DNA of 64,000 nucleotides from Heliocidaris erythrogramma. Taxonomy: Eukaryota > Echinodermata > Echinoidea > Camarodonta > Echinometridae. Both the position numbers and the translations under genes were made by a program. Positions 33,531 to 44,825 of this stretch are shown here, in pieces (the stretch's first letter is position 1; every line of letters begins with the position of its first letter). The notes beneath the pieces were generated by a model, which made no database searches, was not told the DNA's origin, and worked only from the letters and a program-made list of their open reading frames with translations. Where the stretch lies: positions 15,395,168 to 15,459,167 of the forward strand of contig CM046869.1 of the NCBI GenBank assembly GCA_025617745.1, read 5' to 3'.

Positions 33531-33821
33531 TCAAAGGCGGCAGACCCACGCCTTAACCCAATAGGTTTTGTTTTGTTGCGATTATTTTTGTAAGCAGTAG
33601 CCATTCAAAGGGGATAACAAGAGGCACATCTCCCCCCCCCCCCCAATAAATTTTTCCATATCCAGGTCATAGCTTTGTGTGTCCCCACCCTTGAAAAAAT
33701 TCTTCTGAAAAGATATTTTATTATTGAAACATCCCTCCCCTAAAAGTAATTGATTAGACATGTCAGAGAGCGTGGCGTGGTGAGAAAAAAAATGTTAGCA
33801 ATTTGTATTCAGTGTTCAGTC

Positions 33822-33954
33822 CAAGGCCGTACGCAGAAATTTTTTTCCTGGGGGGCAAGATGATCGCTTTCAAAGGAACCCATAACTTGAAGTCTAAAAC
33901 CCGATTAAAAAAAAAGTATGATTTTGAAATTTCTCCCCGCTGCGTACGGCCTTG
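33822..33954. mobile_element. 133-bp hAT-type MITE, intact ends
   Basis: Perfect 15-bp TIR CAAGGCCGTACGCAG / CTGCGTACGGCCTTG, flanked by the exact 8-bp duplication GTTCAGTC (33814-33821 and 33955-33962). A small, apparently young copy with no coding capacity. Confidence 0.9.
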
Positions 33955-33962
33955 GTTCAGTC

Positions 33963-34690
33963 ATGTCAGTGTTAGTAAATGTATTCATGTTCTATCTTTA
34001 CATTGCAATTCGGGTTGTTGTTTTTTTTTTCATCGGGCTTGGATAAAATAAATATGACGATAAAAGAAGTTGGATCTCGACTTGAAAATGACGTGCATGC
34101 GAGGCACAGAGCTTACTCACTCAGTACTACAGTCAGCCGGCCCCAGGCCAGGCACTTCGCGACAGTGCTGTGTATAGTTATGTACGTACACTACAGCTAC
34201 TCAGCCACTCACTCAGATCAACACACGCGAAAACTCGCGAGTGCGATAGACTCACTCACGTCGAACAAACGCACCAGATTTTCACCGAAAACAATTAAAA
34301 TCACGTACTACACGTCCACCAGGATAAAATAAATCACAAAAACTTCCACAACAAAGTGGAAAGAACCGGGGAAAATAAACAGAAATGCACAGAAGATAAG
34401 AAATAGGAGAAATTAGACGTGCTAGGCTATACGTATACCGTATACCTAGCCGCTTTCGATTTCGCAACGAGAGTACAGTTCAAGCGCGAAAAATCCCTTG
34501 TTGCTGGGATACGTTGGCTTTGAATATTCATTGCAGGCTCGTGCGGATTTGAAGTGAAATAGCAAATAATGGGTCTAAAAGTCTTCTAAAATTCATAAAC
34601 CTGAAATAGATTTTTGGTGAGACGAAGTAATGAGTGTTTTGATTGACCAAAATATTTCTGCATCGGCAGGCGAAGTTTGGGGTCATCAAA
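33963..34690. other. No feature seen
   Basis: No gene, TIR or tandem repeat is recognised here. Short frames lack coding character. Confidence 0.35.
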
Positions 34691-35000
34691 CTTTCTAGTT
34701 TCTTTCCTGTCACTCTCTGAACTGAAGTTCCTATACTTTACTACAGGGTCAAAACTTCAAGGTCACACAGAATTTGCAGGGGTCAACCAATCATCACCAA
34801 AATCTAATCGATTCTTTCCTGTCACTTTCTGAACATTCCCTGAAAATTTGGTGCAAATCCGTTCACCCGTTCTCTTGTTATCTTGTACACAAACAAAAAA
34901 ACAAAAAAACAAACAAACAAAAAAAAAAACAAAAACATACGGAGCCCTTTACATAACCCTGCCGATTTCATCGGCGTGGGTAATTATTATTATTTATTAT
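34691..35000. repeat. Dispersed-repeat end with CAAA and ATT microsatellite tail
   Basis: TTTCTTTCCTGTCACT(C/T)TCTGAAC occurs twice (34699 and 34813). It is followed by AAAATTTGGTGCAAATCCGT, an ACAAACAAAA-rich stretch, then CGATTTCATCGGCGTGGGTA and an ATT-rich tail. It may be the far end of the element opened by CTAGAAA at 32479 or 33519; that link is inferred. Confidence 0.4.
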
Positions 35001-35132
35001 TATTACACAAGAATGTGACGCGGCGGAACGCTGCTGAATCCAGAGTTTCCTCCGGCATACTGCCGGGGGATACAATACATGGATATCCATTTGATCTTGC
35101 CATGTTTCTGTGGTTTAATACTCCGAAGGCGG

Positions 35133-36088
35133 GTTCACACGTAGAGCGATAGCATCGATGCTATGTAGGTTTCGAGACTATTTTTGTCATGACCAGATAG
35201 TTTTAAGACCAAACGCTGTCTGAACGCAGATAGTAACGAGATACAAGCGAGTTGGAGCTAGGTTTCGAAACTATTCTGGCAGCGAGTTTGCAAGAGTAAA
35301 TCTCAGGATCCAGCGACAAAGCATCGATGCTTTGCGGTAGACCACCCACCGCGCTTGTGACTATTTGTAATGTGAGGGCAATCGCTGCTTCACTCACAAC
35401 TATTATAATTCTGTTTCATGTGGTGCTATAATATAATGTAATGTATGTATGCATGTGATGTACCCTCTTCCCTACTTTTTTCTATTATCATTCTGTCTGT
35501 TTCATCTGGTGCTGTAATGTAATGTATGTATTCATGTGATGTAGGGTAGTAGGCTACTGTGTATACTGTGTGGTGAGGGAGGTTTTTTTTGTTTTGTTTT
35601 CCATCTTTTTATCTTTTTCTTTTTATATATATGATATGGTCTTTAGATATTGATTTAGATGTGCTTACCAGAGAATAGCGTGCATGTGTTTTATTTTGGT
35701 ATAAGATTGGAGTTCAGTCAATTTTGACATGTAACAGGTTTATTTAAAATTAATTATTTTAACACATGTATTTGCTAGTTGATTGTATTACCGATATATT
35801 ACAAATGAATTTTTATTGTGTTATTATGTTGATTTATGAAGACAAATAAAATATTACTCAAAACAAAAACTTCGCATGATATGACCCCTGTGCACAAACT
35901 TCCACGCGTTTTGACCATGCATACCAATTATACTCGGGTCACCGTGTGTGGCGTAGTAATTATTGTTTTGGCAGCGAGTGAGCTATGAATAGTCAAGAGT
36001 GGGTGATAGAAGCAAGTCGATCGTGGCCTGTCTGAACGTACTGGAAATAGTTTCGAGACTTACTATGTACTACATATGAACATAACTA
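35133..36088. mobile_element. Foldback element, copy 3, with retroposon tail inside
   Basis: Left part (35133-35395) is the reverse complement of 14470-14745. The right part (35869-36088) matches 13786-14010. Between them is a retroposon tail. The unbroken version, TTTCACTCGCAGCTTCGCAT, is at 5908-5927. Inserted in H8 between AATACTC and GAGAAATTAAGG. Confidence 0.65.
35396..35868 (+). mobile_element. Retroposon 3' tail, copy B
   Basis: AT-rich 470 bp with a duplicated GTTTCAT(G/C)TGGTGCT motif, then the block shared with 13556-13785, AATAAA and a CAAAACAAAAA end. Probably the 3' UTR of a LINE; no protein domain present. Confidence 0.6.
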
Positions 36089-36172
36089 GAGAAATTAAGG
36101 CCATGAAAACATAACATGCATAATTAGCGGTACGTCCACTGTAAAGGATGCGAAAATGAGAAAAAATGAATA

Positions 36173-36498
36173 GAGTACCGAAGTGATGACGTCACAAAAA
36201 GCTATTTTTTTTTTTCATTTTGACATTTTTTATACCATATCTCAAAGGAACATGGTGAAAAACATCCAGAGCCCAAATTTTATGGCAATTGGCTCATTGG
36301 GTCCCGAGATATGGCCACATGAATACCTCCTTAGCCCCATTGAAGTCAGTGTTAAATTGGCCTGGTGACTTCAATGGGGCTAATTAGATATTCATATAGC
36401 CATACCTTGGGCCACCATGAACTGATTCATGTCAAATTTGATGTGTGAACGTTTTCCATCATGCTCTACCTAAATATGGTCATAAAAGTACTGAAATA

Positions 36499-36536
<38 letters not shown>

Positions 36537-36556
36537 GACGTCACACTTCGGTACTC
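36173..36556. mobile_element. MITE with GAGTACCGAAGTG TIR, copy 1
   Basis: TIR GAGTACCGAAGTG followed by TGACGTCA-type motifs at both ends; TA flanks both sides (36171-36172, 36557-36558). An interior direct repeat, GGCTA(A/T)..GATATTCATAT, is arranged as imperfect inverted halves, plus a poly(A) run at 36501-36530. Same TIR as 47878-48103. Confidence 0.75.
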
Positions 36557-36596
36557 TATTTATTGTCATTTTATTTTCAGATTATAGACCCCTTAC

Positions 36597-37055
36597 AGAC
36601 CCGTAGCCAGGGTTTCTAAAGGTGTGGGTCGTTTTTGGCAAAAGTGGACCTTTTTGTCATAATCAATACAGGTCCTTGCTAGGGTGGTACGGGGGGAGCA
36701 TCCCCCGGAAAATGTTAAAATCTAGATGCTTTCTGCTGCAATTTAAGGACTCACGAGGGGAAATTTAGGGGTTATGAATGATGATTTTGATTGGACACAC
36801 ATTTTTGAAGTCGCAGAAACAAAATAGAAACATCTCTTTTTAAAATCTACTTATTACTTTTTCCAAAATGTTGGCAACACTGCAACTCACTACACCAGCT
36901 TTGATGCTGTACAACTGACAGCGTGTGGGTAATTCTGGTAACAAAGTTTAAAGGTGTGTGTGTGTGTGTTTTTTCATGAAAAAGCGGACCTCAGCCCAAG
37001 AAGGGGGGGGGGGGGGGGTCGTCCGACCCCTCCGACCCCCTCTGGCTACGGGCCT
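36597..37055. mobile_element. TIR element with CAGACCCGTAGCCAGG end
   Basis: CAGACCCGTAGCCAGG at about 36597 and CTGGCTACGGGCCTG near 37041-37055 are inverted. CCTTA adjoins both ends and matches the Helitron target CCCCCTTATATGGG. Contains a TG microsatellite and a G-run. hAT-like by its CA..TG ends; the interior is non-coding. Confidence 0.6.
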
Positions 37056-37223
37056 GCCTTATATGGGTCTTGGGAGGACCGACGGATTGACTTTTCCCTA
37101 CTTCTCCCGCACCCCTCCTCCCCCATTCCATTGGCATCCCGTCACCCCCAGAGCGAGGGGAAAAGGGATTAATATCCTATACGTATTCAAATCATAGTTG
37201 AAATATTTTGGAATGATTATTTT

Positions 37224-37254
<31 letters not shown>

Positions 37255-37431
37255 GGAGGAGGTGGGCTTCTTCTTTACACCTAAGTGACGTGGTCTCCTA
37301 CACCTCCCCTCCCCGAATGATGTCTACATATCGGTTTAGTCTGTCATATAAGGGAATGAATTGAGGCGATATACAATAACATCTTTCCAACGGTATGAAG
37401 GCCATTTTCCCCATTCATGTCAATTCAGCTT

Positions 37432-37490
37432 TTGATAAATGTGCGGTTTAACACAAACCCTAACCCTAACCCTAAACCCTAAACTCCAAA
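37432..37490. repeat. Interstitial telomere-type tract, copy 3
   Basis: ACCCTAACCCTAACCC and CCCTAAACCCTAAAC after ATGTGCGGTTTAACAC. It matches the interior of the mini-TIR element at 31313-31410 but lacks both terminal repeats. Confidence 0.7.
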
Positions 37491-38227
37491 GCCTGCCCCC
37501 CCCTTCTGCGGACCTTCTTATCATCTCTGAATTTGATATCCTTTTCATAGAGTTACATACACACAAAACTGTATGTGAAGCTACAAAATAATGATGTAAC
37601 AAAATAATGATGTAACTCTATATGCGTGAAACATAGTATATGCAGTACATGTAGAAGTGCGTTGCGCGAACGAATAACACGTGTGTCGTTGCACCGTATG
37701 TACTGTACATTGAAGCCATCCATGCATGCGGATATGGCCTTGGAGCTAGTACACGTCACGCTGTTCTTTGCAATACACCAATTGAGGTTTCTCCCCTTCA
37801 CAGGTAAAGGGTATGGGTTGGGCATGAAGCTACAAACCAGCTATATGTGTTGGCACAATTATTACTCCCTCCGGAAATTCAATGTTTAAAAATGAATGTA
37901 TGACATATAGACAGCTTTTAAGAAGTGCCTCCCACCACTCTAAGAACCATTCCCTGCCCGTGGGTACCAATAGGTGGGGACCGAAAGGGCCAGGGGAGAC
38001 GCTTATTCGAACCCCCCCCCCCCAAAAAAAAGGCCCCAAATCCTTACCGTAATATATATATATATATAGATAGATAGAATACAGATGTACATATAGGAGA
38101 AGTGGGCGAGGCAGAGAGTGGGCCTAGGAGAGAGAGGAAGCAAGAGAGAAATATAGAGAGAAAGGGGGAAGAGGGTGGATAATGGAGAGAGAGGGGGGGG
38201 GGGGGAGGGGGAGGGGACGAGAGATCA

Positions 38228-38562
38228 GTAAAATCCTACCTGATTTTATTATTTGCTAAATAAGTTGATGTATCTACCTATTATGCTAGTTTGGTCCAAA
38301 CTACGCCACCACCGAGAAACTTAAAAGTCACATTCGCGCATGCCCCACCCCCGTTATGACGCCTTCCCATAGTCACTTGCGCAAGCGCACGCCCGCCATC
38401 TTCCTCTAACGAGCTGCCAGAGGCAACGTTTAGGACATGTTGCTGGGCAAGGAGAGGGGACGGAGGGAGGTAGATACATCAACTTATTTAGTAAATAATA
38501 AAATCAGGTAGGATTTTACTGATTTACTACAATAAATTGATGTATCTACCTATTATGCTAGA
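38228..38562 (-). repeat. Palindromic terminal repeat, DIRS copy 1 (3' end)
   Basis: Arms CCTACCTGATTTTATTATTTGC..GATGTATCTACCTATTATGC (38235-38292) and its inverse (38470-38512), followed by a third, direct GATGTATCTACCTATTATGCTAG at 38540-38562. The loop carries GCCATCTTCCTCT and GACATGTTGCT, shared by all three copies. DIRS-type elements end in such inverted or split repeats, not ordinary LTRs. Confidence 0.7.
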
Positions 38563-38574
38563 CCAGCACAGATA

Positions 38575-39560
38575 AAAACCCGGTTGGCATGTCTCAAGGG
38601 AAGGAGGCCAACGAGGGGCAACGGCAGAAACTACCGCCCTCAGTGACGAAGTCGCAAACCGCACTTCTCCAGGAGGAATGTCCTTCAGATAAAAAAAAGT
38701 AAAAGAATTGGGAGACCGCCAAAAAGCAGTCATCAAAATTTCTTCTAAGGCAATACCCTAAAAAAGCGCCCAAGAAGTGCTAATGCTTCTGGTATCATGC
38801 ACTCTAGGTTTACTATCCAAAGGAGGGCCTCAGGGCCAGTGGCCTGAATGCCATTCAGAATGGCCTCAACAATCCATCTAGAAATGGATTCTCTAGAAGC
38901 AGGAGAGAAAGGTTCGCGAGTAATAAGGAAAAGTTGCTCGTCCGAGCGGCAAGCTTTGGTCCTGTCTAAGTACCATTTCAGTGCCCTCACCGGGCACCAG
39001 ACCCTGTCTTCCTTGACTGAGGAGAAGTCTGACAGAGGGCTGAGAAACACCTCAACTGGTCCGGAGGAAGCCGTCTGATTTTTGGCAACAAAGGAAGGCT
39101 TGAGAGTAAGACGAACACCTTGTCTTTCCCACCGGATGTGACCTGGAGAGGTGCAGAGAGTATGAAGAGTATGAGTATGAACTTCTTCTCTGCCCTGAAG
39201 CTATAACCATAAGAAAAATGTTATTGACAGTCACCTGATTGAGAGAAGCCTTGCTCATCGGTTCAAAGGGAGGCTTTGATAACGCATCCAAAAACTTTAG
39301 GAAGGCTCCAAGCAGGAGACAGCTTTGGGTTTGCTGGTCGTTGTAAGAAGAACGATCCACGGATAGTGGAAAGTGAGATCAGAAATTCTGCAATCGTGCC
39401 TACAGAAGCCTCACGGGAAACCCGAGATCTTCGCACCAAACTGAAAAGTCCTCCAGACAGGAGTTGTAAAGAGATCTCGTGGAATCTCTACGACTCTGAA
39501 CTATAAAGTGAGAGGCTCTCTCTGAGAAACCCCGAGGCCCTAGCGTCTTCCCCGATAACG
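38575..39560 (-). pseudogene. Tyrosine recombinase, DIRS copy 1 (inactivated)
   Basis: Would integrate a circular DNA copy. N-terminal SRRDSTRSLYNSCL, then a core with QRRS, VWCPVRALKWYLDRTK and EPFSPASRESISRWIV. The HxxR box (HDTRS) and the FYLKD nucleophile region survive only in a different frame, after a frameshift near 38800 and a stop (ALF*). The central segment near 39150-39400 is also shifted. The region that precedes the recombinase is in the same frame as the RT product here, unlike copies 2 and 3. Confidence 0.75.
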
Positions 39561-41640
39561 GCCAGGCGGTCGAGTGAAGGGTCTCGGGCCGACCATGGAT
39601 GATCCCCGAAAGAGGCTGAGACACCAGGTCTGGCCTCAGAGGGAGCGGAAACGGCTGCCCCCCCCCCCCCCGGAGGGACAGGAGTAGGGGAAACCAAGGC
39701 CTCTGCGGCCAGCGCGGGGCAATAAGCAGGACCCACGCTCGATCCTCCTTGATCTTTCTCAGAACCTGAGGGATCAATAGAAACGGGGAAAAATCATACC
39801 CTCGAAAGTGTCCCCAGTGGAGAGCGAAGGCATCGAGTGCCCAAGGCACTGGGTCCCGAACCCGAGAACAGTACCTTGGAAGACGGTGGTTGAGAGCGGT
39901 CGCAAACAGATCGATCTCTACCGGCGCCAACGACGCTTGAAGAAGATCGAAAACCTCCTGATGGAGGGACCACTCGGAAGGGAGACACCTGCCCCGGGAC
40001 AGAAAGTCTGCTACGAGATTTTCTTGCCCAGGAATGTAGGAGGTTATAATAATACTGCTATTTCTGTAGCGCCTTTTCAGAGTATAGATACAAAGCACTT
40101 TGAACAATGTCGTTCGTCCGACACCACCTCCATAGAGGTGTTGCGGATGAGTGGATAAGTCCCCGGAATGTGAACCACGAGGTCCGGGGTTCGAATCCCC
40201 CCGCAGCACTAGCGTCCTTTGGCAAAACGTTAATCTACATTGCCACTCTCCACCCAGGTGTTAAATGGGTACCCGGTAGGATGGCGAAAGTTAATGTCCT
40301 TTGCTTAGCATGTGTGCGCTTAACAGGCGACTGGCTGGAATGCTCCCCAGGGAGTGGAGAATGTGCATACACTGTGTGCGGGCGTGCCAGAATCCAATGA
40401 CCGGGGTAATAATATATATATATAAGCGCTTTGAACCAGTTTGGGAAAGGCGCTTTATGAATGCCAGGTATTATTATTATTATTATAACCCGACCGGGTT
40501 CCACCCCGACGATTGATGTAGGCAGCAACCGTGGTGTTGTCCGTAAGGATAAAAAAAACGGAGTGCCCCACAATCGTGTGCCTGAAATGGCGGAGCGACA
40601 TGAAGGCCGCCAGCATCTGCAGCACATTGATATAAGAATGGTGCGCAGATGAAACCAACCCCCCGAAATCACTGACGGAAGAGGGATGCGGAGGGGTTTG
40701 CCTCGAGCAAGAAACGTCTCATCCGCCCAGGGGGTGAGTAGCCGTCTGACCTCCCATGGTAATGGAATCCATACTCTGAGGGAGTCTACGCCCGGCGAGA
40801 AAAACTTCAAGACGTGCCTCTGGAAGGGCCTCAACAGAAGTCTGCAGTCCGGCAAAACATCCACCAGGCTCGAGAGGTAGCCTAGAAATTGAAGCCAGCA
40901 CTTGACCCGTCCCCTGCGGCAGATGAAATCGTCCGAATTCTGTCGCGGCTTGGGCGAGCGACCTGATTCGGGATATCTATCTCTGCACCTAAGTACACTG
41001 GGGTACGGGTGGGAGATAGCTCCCATTTCTCCCAGTTGATCAAAAAACCTAGCTCCTGAGTGGTCTGGAGTAGGAGGTACAACTGGTCTCGGAGCACCAG
41101 CTCTGAATGTGCTACCAGGAGCCAATCGTCCAGGTAGACAAAAAGTCGGAGGCCGCGCTTCCTTAGGAAGGCGGCTAGGGTCAATACTACCCGGGTAAAT
41201 ATGCGGGGAGCTGGTTTCAGCCCGAATGGTAGGGCGCGAAACCTGAAGCTTTCGCCCTGGGAGGCGAAACCAAAAAAATCCCGCTAACAGGGATGTATTG
41301 GGATATGGAAGTATGCGACTGCTCGATTGTCGGTAGAATGGACGCTAGCGTCTCCATCCGGAAGTGTACCGGAGGAATAAAAAGTTGTTGATGACCTTTA
41401 TTATTGAGGATCATCTTTAGTTTTCCCGAGCGTTTGGGAATCATAAAGATCAAGGAGAGACACAGATGTGGGTGCTCTCTCAACTTTTCTATTGCGTCCT
41501 TCACCAGTAGCAACTGAATCTCGGCCGAGATATGCTGCTGATGAAGGGCGGAAGAAGCTGGCGAGCGGATACGAATAGCACCGTGCGGGACGGGCTCTGC
41601 AAGCTTCATGAAGAAGCCGTCGTGCACGATTGAGAGAACA
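39480..41640 (-). pseudogene. RT/RNase H/methyltransferase-like protein, DIRS copy 1
   Basis: RT fragments: LIFMIPKRSGKLKMIL, YLDDWLL (catalytic Asp pair), GFLINWEK. RNase H fragments: LTDNTTVAAYI and LVADFLSRG, but the first Asp segment (STDAS in copy 3) is deleted. The following DLFATALNH..RYCSRVRDP..DFSPFLLIP..LLIAPRWP stretch is in the place of the DIRS DAM-like methyltransferase domain; the NPP-type motif is not conserved. Two SINE-type insertions (about 40033-40100 and 40135-40488) split it, with frameshifts throughout. Confidence 0.75.
40135..40488 (+). mobile_element. tRNA-derived SINE in DIRS copy 1
   Basis: Head GTGTTGCGGATGAGTGGATAA..B box GGGTTCGAATCCC (about 40188-40200), body GCAAAACGTTAATCTACATT and AATGGGTACCCGGTAGGA, ATT-repeat tail. 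The stretch 40033-40100, with GTAGCGCC..CAAAGCACTTTGAA, looks like the tail of a second SINE or LINE. The DIRS motif GACACCACCTCCA lies between the two. Confidence 0.8.
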
Positions 41641-41649
41641 AAGCTTTCC

Positions 41650-43990
41650 TCGGTAATTGCTTCCCAAGCGGGAAGAAGTGCCGAAGACGTCCGAATGCCT
41701 GATGATCCATTGCTCGGGGCGCATCCTCAAAAGGCCTGCTTGGGCTTGGCCGGAGCCTTGCCGCGGTCTGTGCTGTTGACCCAATGGAAAAACGGCGCGA
41801 GGAGGGGCCGAGCTTACCCGTTGCAAGCGTGGGGTAGAAGGGACCGGCACCCTAGCTCTCAGTCTAACGGGTTGACACGGGCGGAAATGCTTCGACAAAT
41901 CTGCCGCCTGTTTACGGGAATCAATGTCGCGCTGAAAAACAGCGGCAAACTGACCCCCAAACACTAGCCCCTCCGAGTGGGGAATCCCCCCCCCCAACAG
42001 GGAGGGAATATCCCTATCCAGAATCCCTAAGGACGAGAAGGCCAGCTCTCTCCTAGAGTTTGTGGCCTTGACGGCCGCAAGGGTCAGCTGCGACCACAAA
42101 GATCCCATTAAGGTGAGCAGGATCTTGTCCAAATTCAGCCCGTCGGAATCAGAAACTTGAAGCCGTGAGCCGCAGGCCAGATCTGGTGTGGGTCTCAACG
42201 TCCCGAAACCGTCTATCCTTAGCCGAGTAATCTTTACTATTGAAACTCACGCCAAGTCTCGCCCCACATGTTTCATGTCGGTCGAGAAAGTCTCAATCTT
42301 GGGGACAGAAGGCAAAACACCCAGCAAGGGGGCGATGCCTGTTCAGCTAAGGTTGCGTACACAGCCTTGAAATCGTCAGAAAGGGGTATCCCCGAAGAGG
42401 GAACCCTTTGCCTGAAGAGAAAAGAAGCCTGAGCCGAAACCGGCTGAGCCGGTGGGAAAGCAGCCTACCCACGAGAGCATTGGGGGCCGCACTGGCTTGA
42501 GACTCTGAATCAGAGGCAGCATCAGGGCTGGCTGTGTGAGAAACCTGGCCTCAGGGGGCGGGTTAGCCTTTTGACAAGGCCTCGTGATTTGACTATTTTC
42601 CTCGTCATGCTGTGCCTGAGATGAGACTAGCCGGCGACGAAAAGAATCAACAAGGCCCGGGTGAACACGCGATCGAGCGACTTTAGTCGCGAGGCCTTTT
42701 GGAACCTGGGTTTCCATCGTCCGATATGAATTATTCACGAGTTGACATTCATATGCTAACACGCCTACCGAGGATTATCGACCAATCACAACGGTATCTG
42801 CGGGGCTTGCTTTCCATGATTGATGTACTAGTAGCTTGCACGAGTCGCGCTAGCTCGAGATGAAGGCGAATTTTTATACCAAATGTATGCTGACGTCATG
42901 CGAAGATACGTTTGCTGATTGGCTCCTACCTATAAGGTAGCAGATCCTCGCTAGGAACAAAGGATAACTTAAGAAATACAGGCCAGGTTCCAAAAGGCCC
43001 TCGGACTCACGTCGCTCGATCGCGCATTCACCGGGCTGGGCGGCTAGTCTTGTTATGCAGCCACTACTAGCTTACTTGCCGAGAAAAATAGCCAAGTCAC
43101 GAGGGCCTTGTCAAAAGGCTAGGGGCGGGTGCATCCACGAACCAAAAGTCTCCTCACCAATTGGGGCAACAAGTGCCGCCGGGGCGGGAGCAGCTCTTGC
43201 CGGGAGGCTCACGGCTTGCCGGGATTGAGCATGACCCTCAAGGGGCTAATCACGACCCGATAGTATAGGACCGTCGTGAGTAAGAGGCTCTAAAGGGCCA
43301 GGCACCTGCAAACCATGGCCGGATATCGGCAATCCGGGACTGGATATCGGCAAACCGGAACCGAAAATTGGCAAACCGGAGCCGGAAACCGACAACCCGG
43401 GACCGGAAACCGGTACGGGGTTGGAAAAATCGAACCGAAACCGAATAAATTCGGTACCTGGTTCGGGATTATCAGCGCCTACGGACTGAACATCGTCCGG
43501 GGAGGGGTCAGGGCCTCCCGCAGTCGGCTGCGAGGTAGGGGTAACCACCCACTCTTCTCGGCAACCATCTTCACAAGACGAAGAAGTTCAGCCTGTTCGA
43601 CCGCTGAGGGAGAAGGATCTGGCGTCTCGTGTCGGGAGACCTTATCCTTCTTCCTCGTCAAATCTCTAGGTTTGCTTGAGGCAACCTTGGATTTTGACTT
43701 TGAAAGAGACTTGGTCGAATGGTGCCTTTTAGACTTCACGCAGGGAGGGCTTTTGCCGTCCGGCACAGAAGTCGGCGCCATGACCGTATCCGATAGGCCG
43801 TGCTTGGCAGGGCACTCGGATAATGTCTCACGGCTACCCACCCGTGCTATGCACGAAAATATATCACAAAGGAAAACCCTAGTGAATACAAACAAAGCGC
43901 TAAGCAGCGGATTGCTAGCCCAGCGAATGTGCATAAAGCTATGTCGCCGGGAGAAACGAAAGGGAAGAAATGCGAGGGGATTGGAGGAAC
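41650..43990 (-). pseudogene. Gag-like protein, DIRS copy 1
   Basis: Order from N-terminus: Lys/Ser-rich KSKRHHSTKSLSKSKSK, then AELLRLVKMVAEKSGW (43530-43700), a Gly/Pro minisatellite segment (43310-43420), and the conserved LWSQLTLAA..RRELAFSSLGILDRDIPSLL..FGGQF..DIDSRKQAADL (41890-42110). Frameshifted and split by the foldback MITE at 42564-43121. Confidence 0.7.
42564..43121. mobile_element. Long-TIR foldback MITE, copy 2, 9-bp duplication
   Basis: Same element as 21418-21999. Flanked by GGGGCGGGT at 42555-42563 and 43122-43130, an exact 9-bp duplication in DIRS gag. Identity to copy 1 is high by eye, so activity post-dates this DIRS insertion. Confidence 0.85.
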
Positions 43991-44269
43991 AGAGCAGGAG
44001 TGAGAGCTAATTTTCACCCTTTTTCCGGATTAGACGTAAAATATTATGTTCCATCCTAAAACATTATTATGAGCAAGGGTCAGGTAACGGGTAGAGAGAG
44101 CAAGGGACCATATCTATTACGGGACAGAAGTAGAAATCATCAAACTGTTGCAGAAACATAGAAAGCTTCATCATCTGGTGCTACGTCGGGTATACCTTGC
44201 GGTGAAACTGCCGCGAAAACGACATACGAGCCCAATAGCACAAACCCCGGTTTTTCCGAAATAAACAAT

Positions 44270-44825
44270 ATGGCGCCGCCAGCCACGGATATGGTAAGTC
44301 ATTCTGAATTTGTCAAAACAACAGACAAAATTATTGAGAAACTTGACCTACTTAACGCTAATGTGACAACAATGCACAAGGAAATTGCCGAAATACGCAA
44401 AAACATGACAGATTTGCAAGCATCCGTAGCCGATTCTGCAGCAAGGCTCACCGAAATTGAAAATAACGCTCTCCCTAAATTGCATAAGAAGAATGAAAAT
44501 TTGGAATCTGAGCTTAAACAAATGATAATGGCTCTTGAGCTTCACGATCGTAAACTGAACTTACTGATATATGGGATTGAGAAAAAAAAGATGAGAAAGT
44601 GGTTAAAGTGCTGAGAAATGCAATTGAGGAATTAGGTTTCACTAAACAGGAATCTGAGGGTATGTTCATCGCATCCCAATGACCCGTGGAGGTCAAGCCG
44701 TTTCCCGACCTGCCACCCGTTTTGTTACGGATCTACCGGCGCCTCTCAAAAGAAAGAGATTTGTGTTGGAGCAACAAGCATATCTAATGAGAAAAAATGA
44801 AAACAAGTCCACCCGCATAAAGCTG
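44270..44825 (+). pseudogene. LINE ORF1-like coiled-coil protein, frameshifted
   Basis: L1/Tx1 ORF1 proteins bind LINE RNA as trimers. The ATG at 44270 opens 114 codons dominated by heptads (IIEKLDLLNANVTTMHKEIA, NENLESELKQMIMALELHD), then LNLLIYGIE, the start of the RNA-binding domain. The frame breaks at an A-run (44580-44590), continues one frame over (KVVKVLRNAIEELGF) and shifts again to RGGQAVSRPATRFV at 44679-44825. Only slightly damaged, so fairly recent. Confidence 0.75.

Larger units (their letters stand above)
35077..38060 (-). mobile_element. Helitron-like element H8, broken by three insertions
   Basis: Collinear blocks of the minus-strand unit: TTTGATCTTGCCATGTTTCT (35090), GAGAAATTAAGGCCATGAAA (36089), GTCATTTTATTTTCAG (36564), TATGGGTCTTGGGAGGACCG (37063), TAAGTGACGTGGTCTCC (37283), telomere-type tract (37445), CACCAATTGAGGTTTCTCC (37777) and CCCCAAATCCTTACCGTAA (38034). 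The 3' hairpin is missing. Inserts: 35133-36088, 36173-36556 and about 36597-37055. Confidence 0.7.

Noticed and set aside
38848-39078. Plus-strand frames across the DIRS copies (also 54434-54832, 57317-57977, 61679-62083)
   Set aside because: Antisense shadows of recombinase, RT and gag coding on the minus strand.
39150-41300. A fourth, separate retroelement class suggested by multiple overlapping frames
   Set aside because: All pieces align in order with DIRS copies 2 and 3 once SINE insertions and frameshifts are allowed for.
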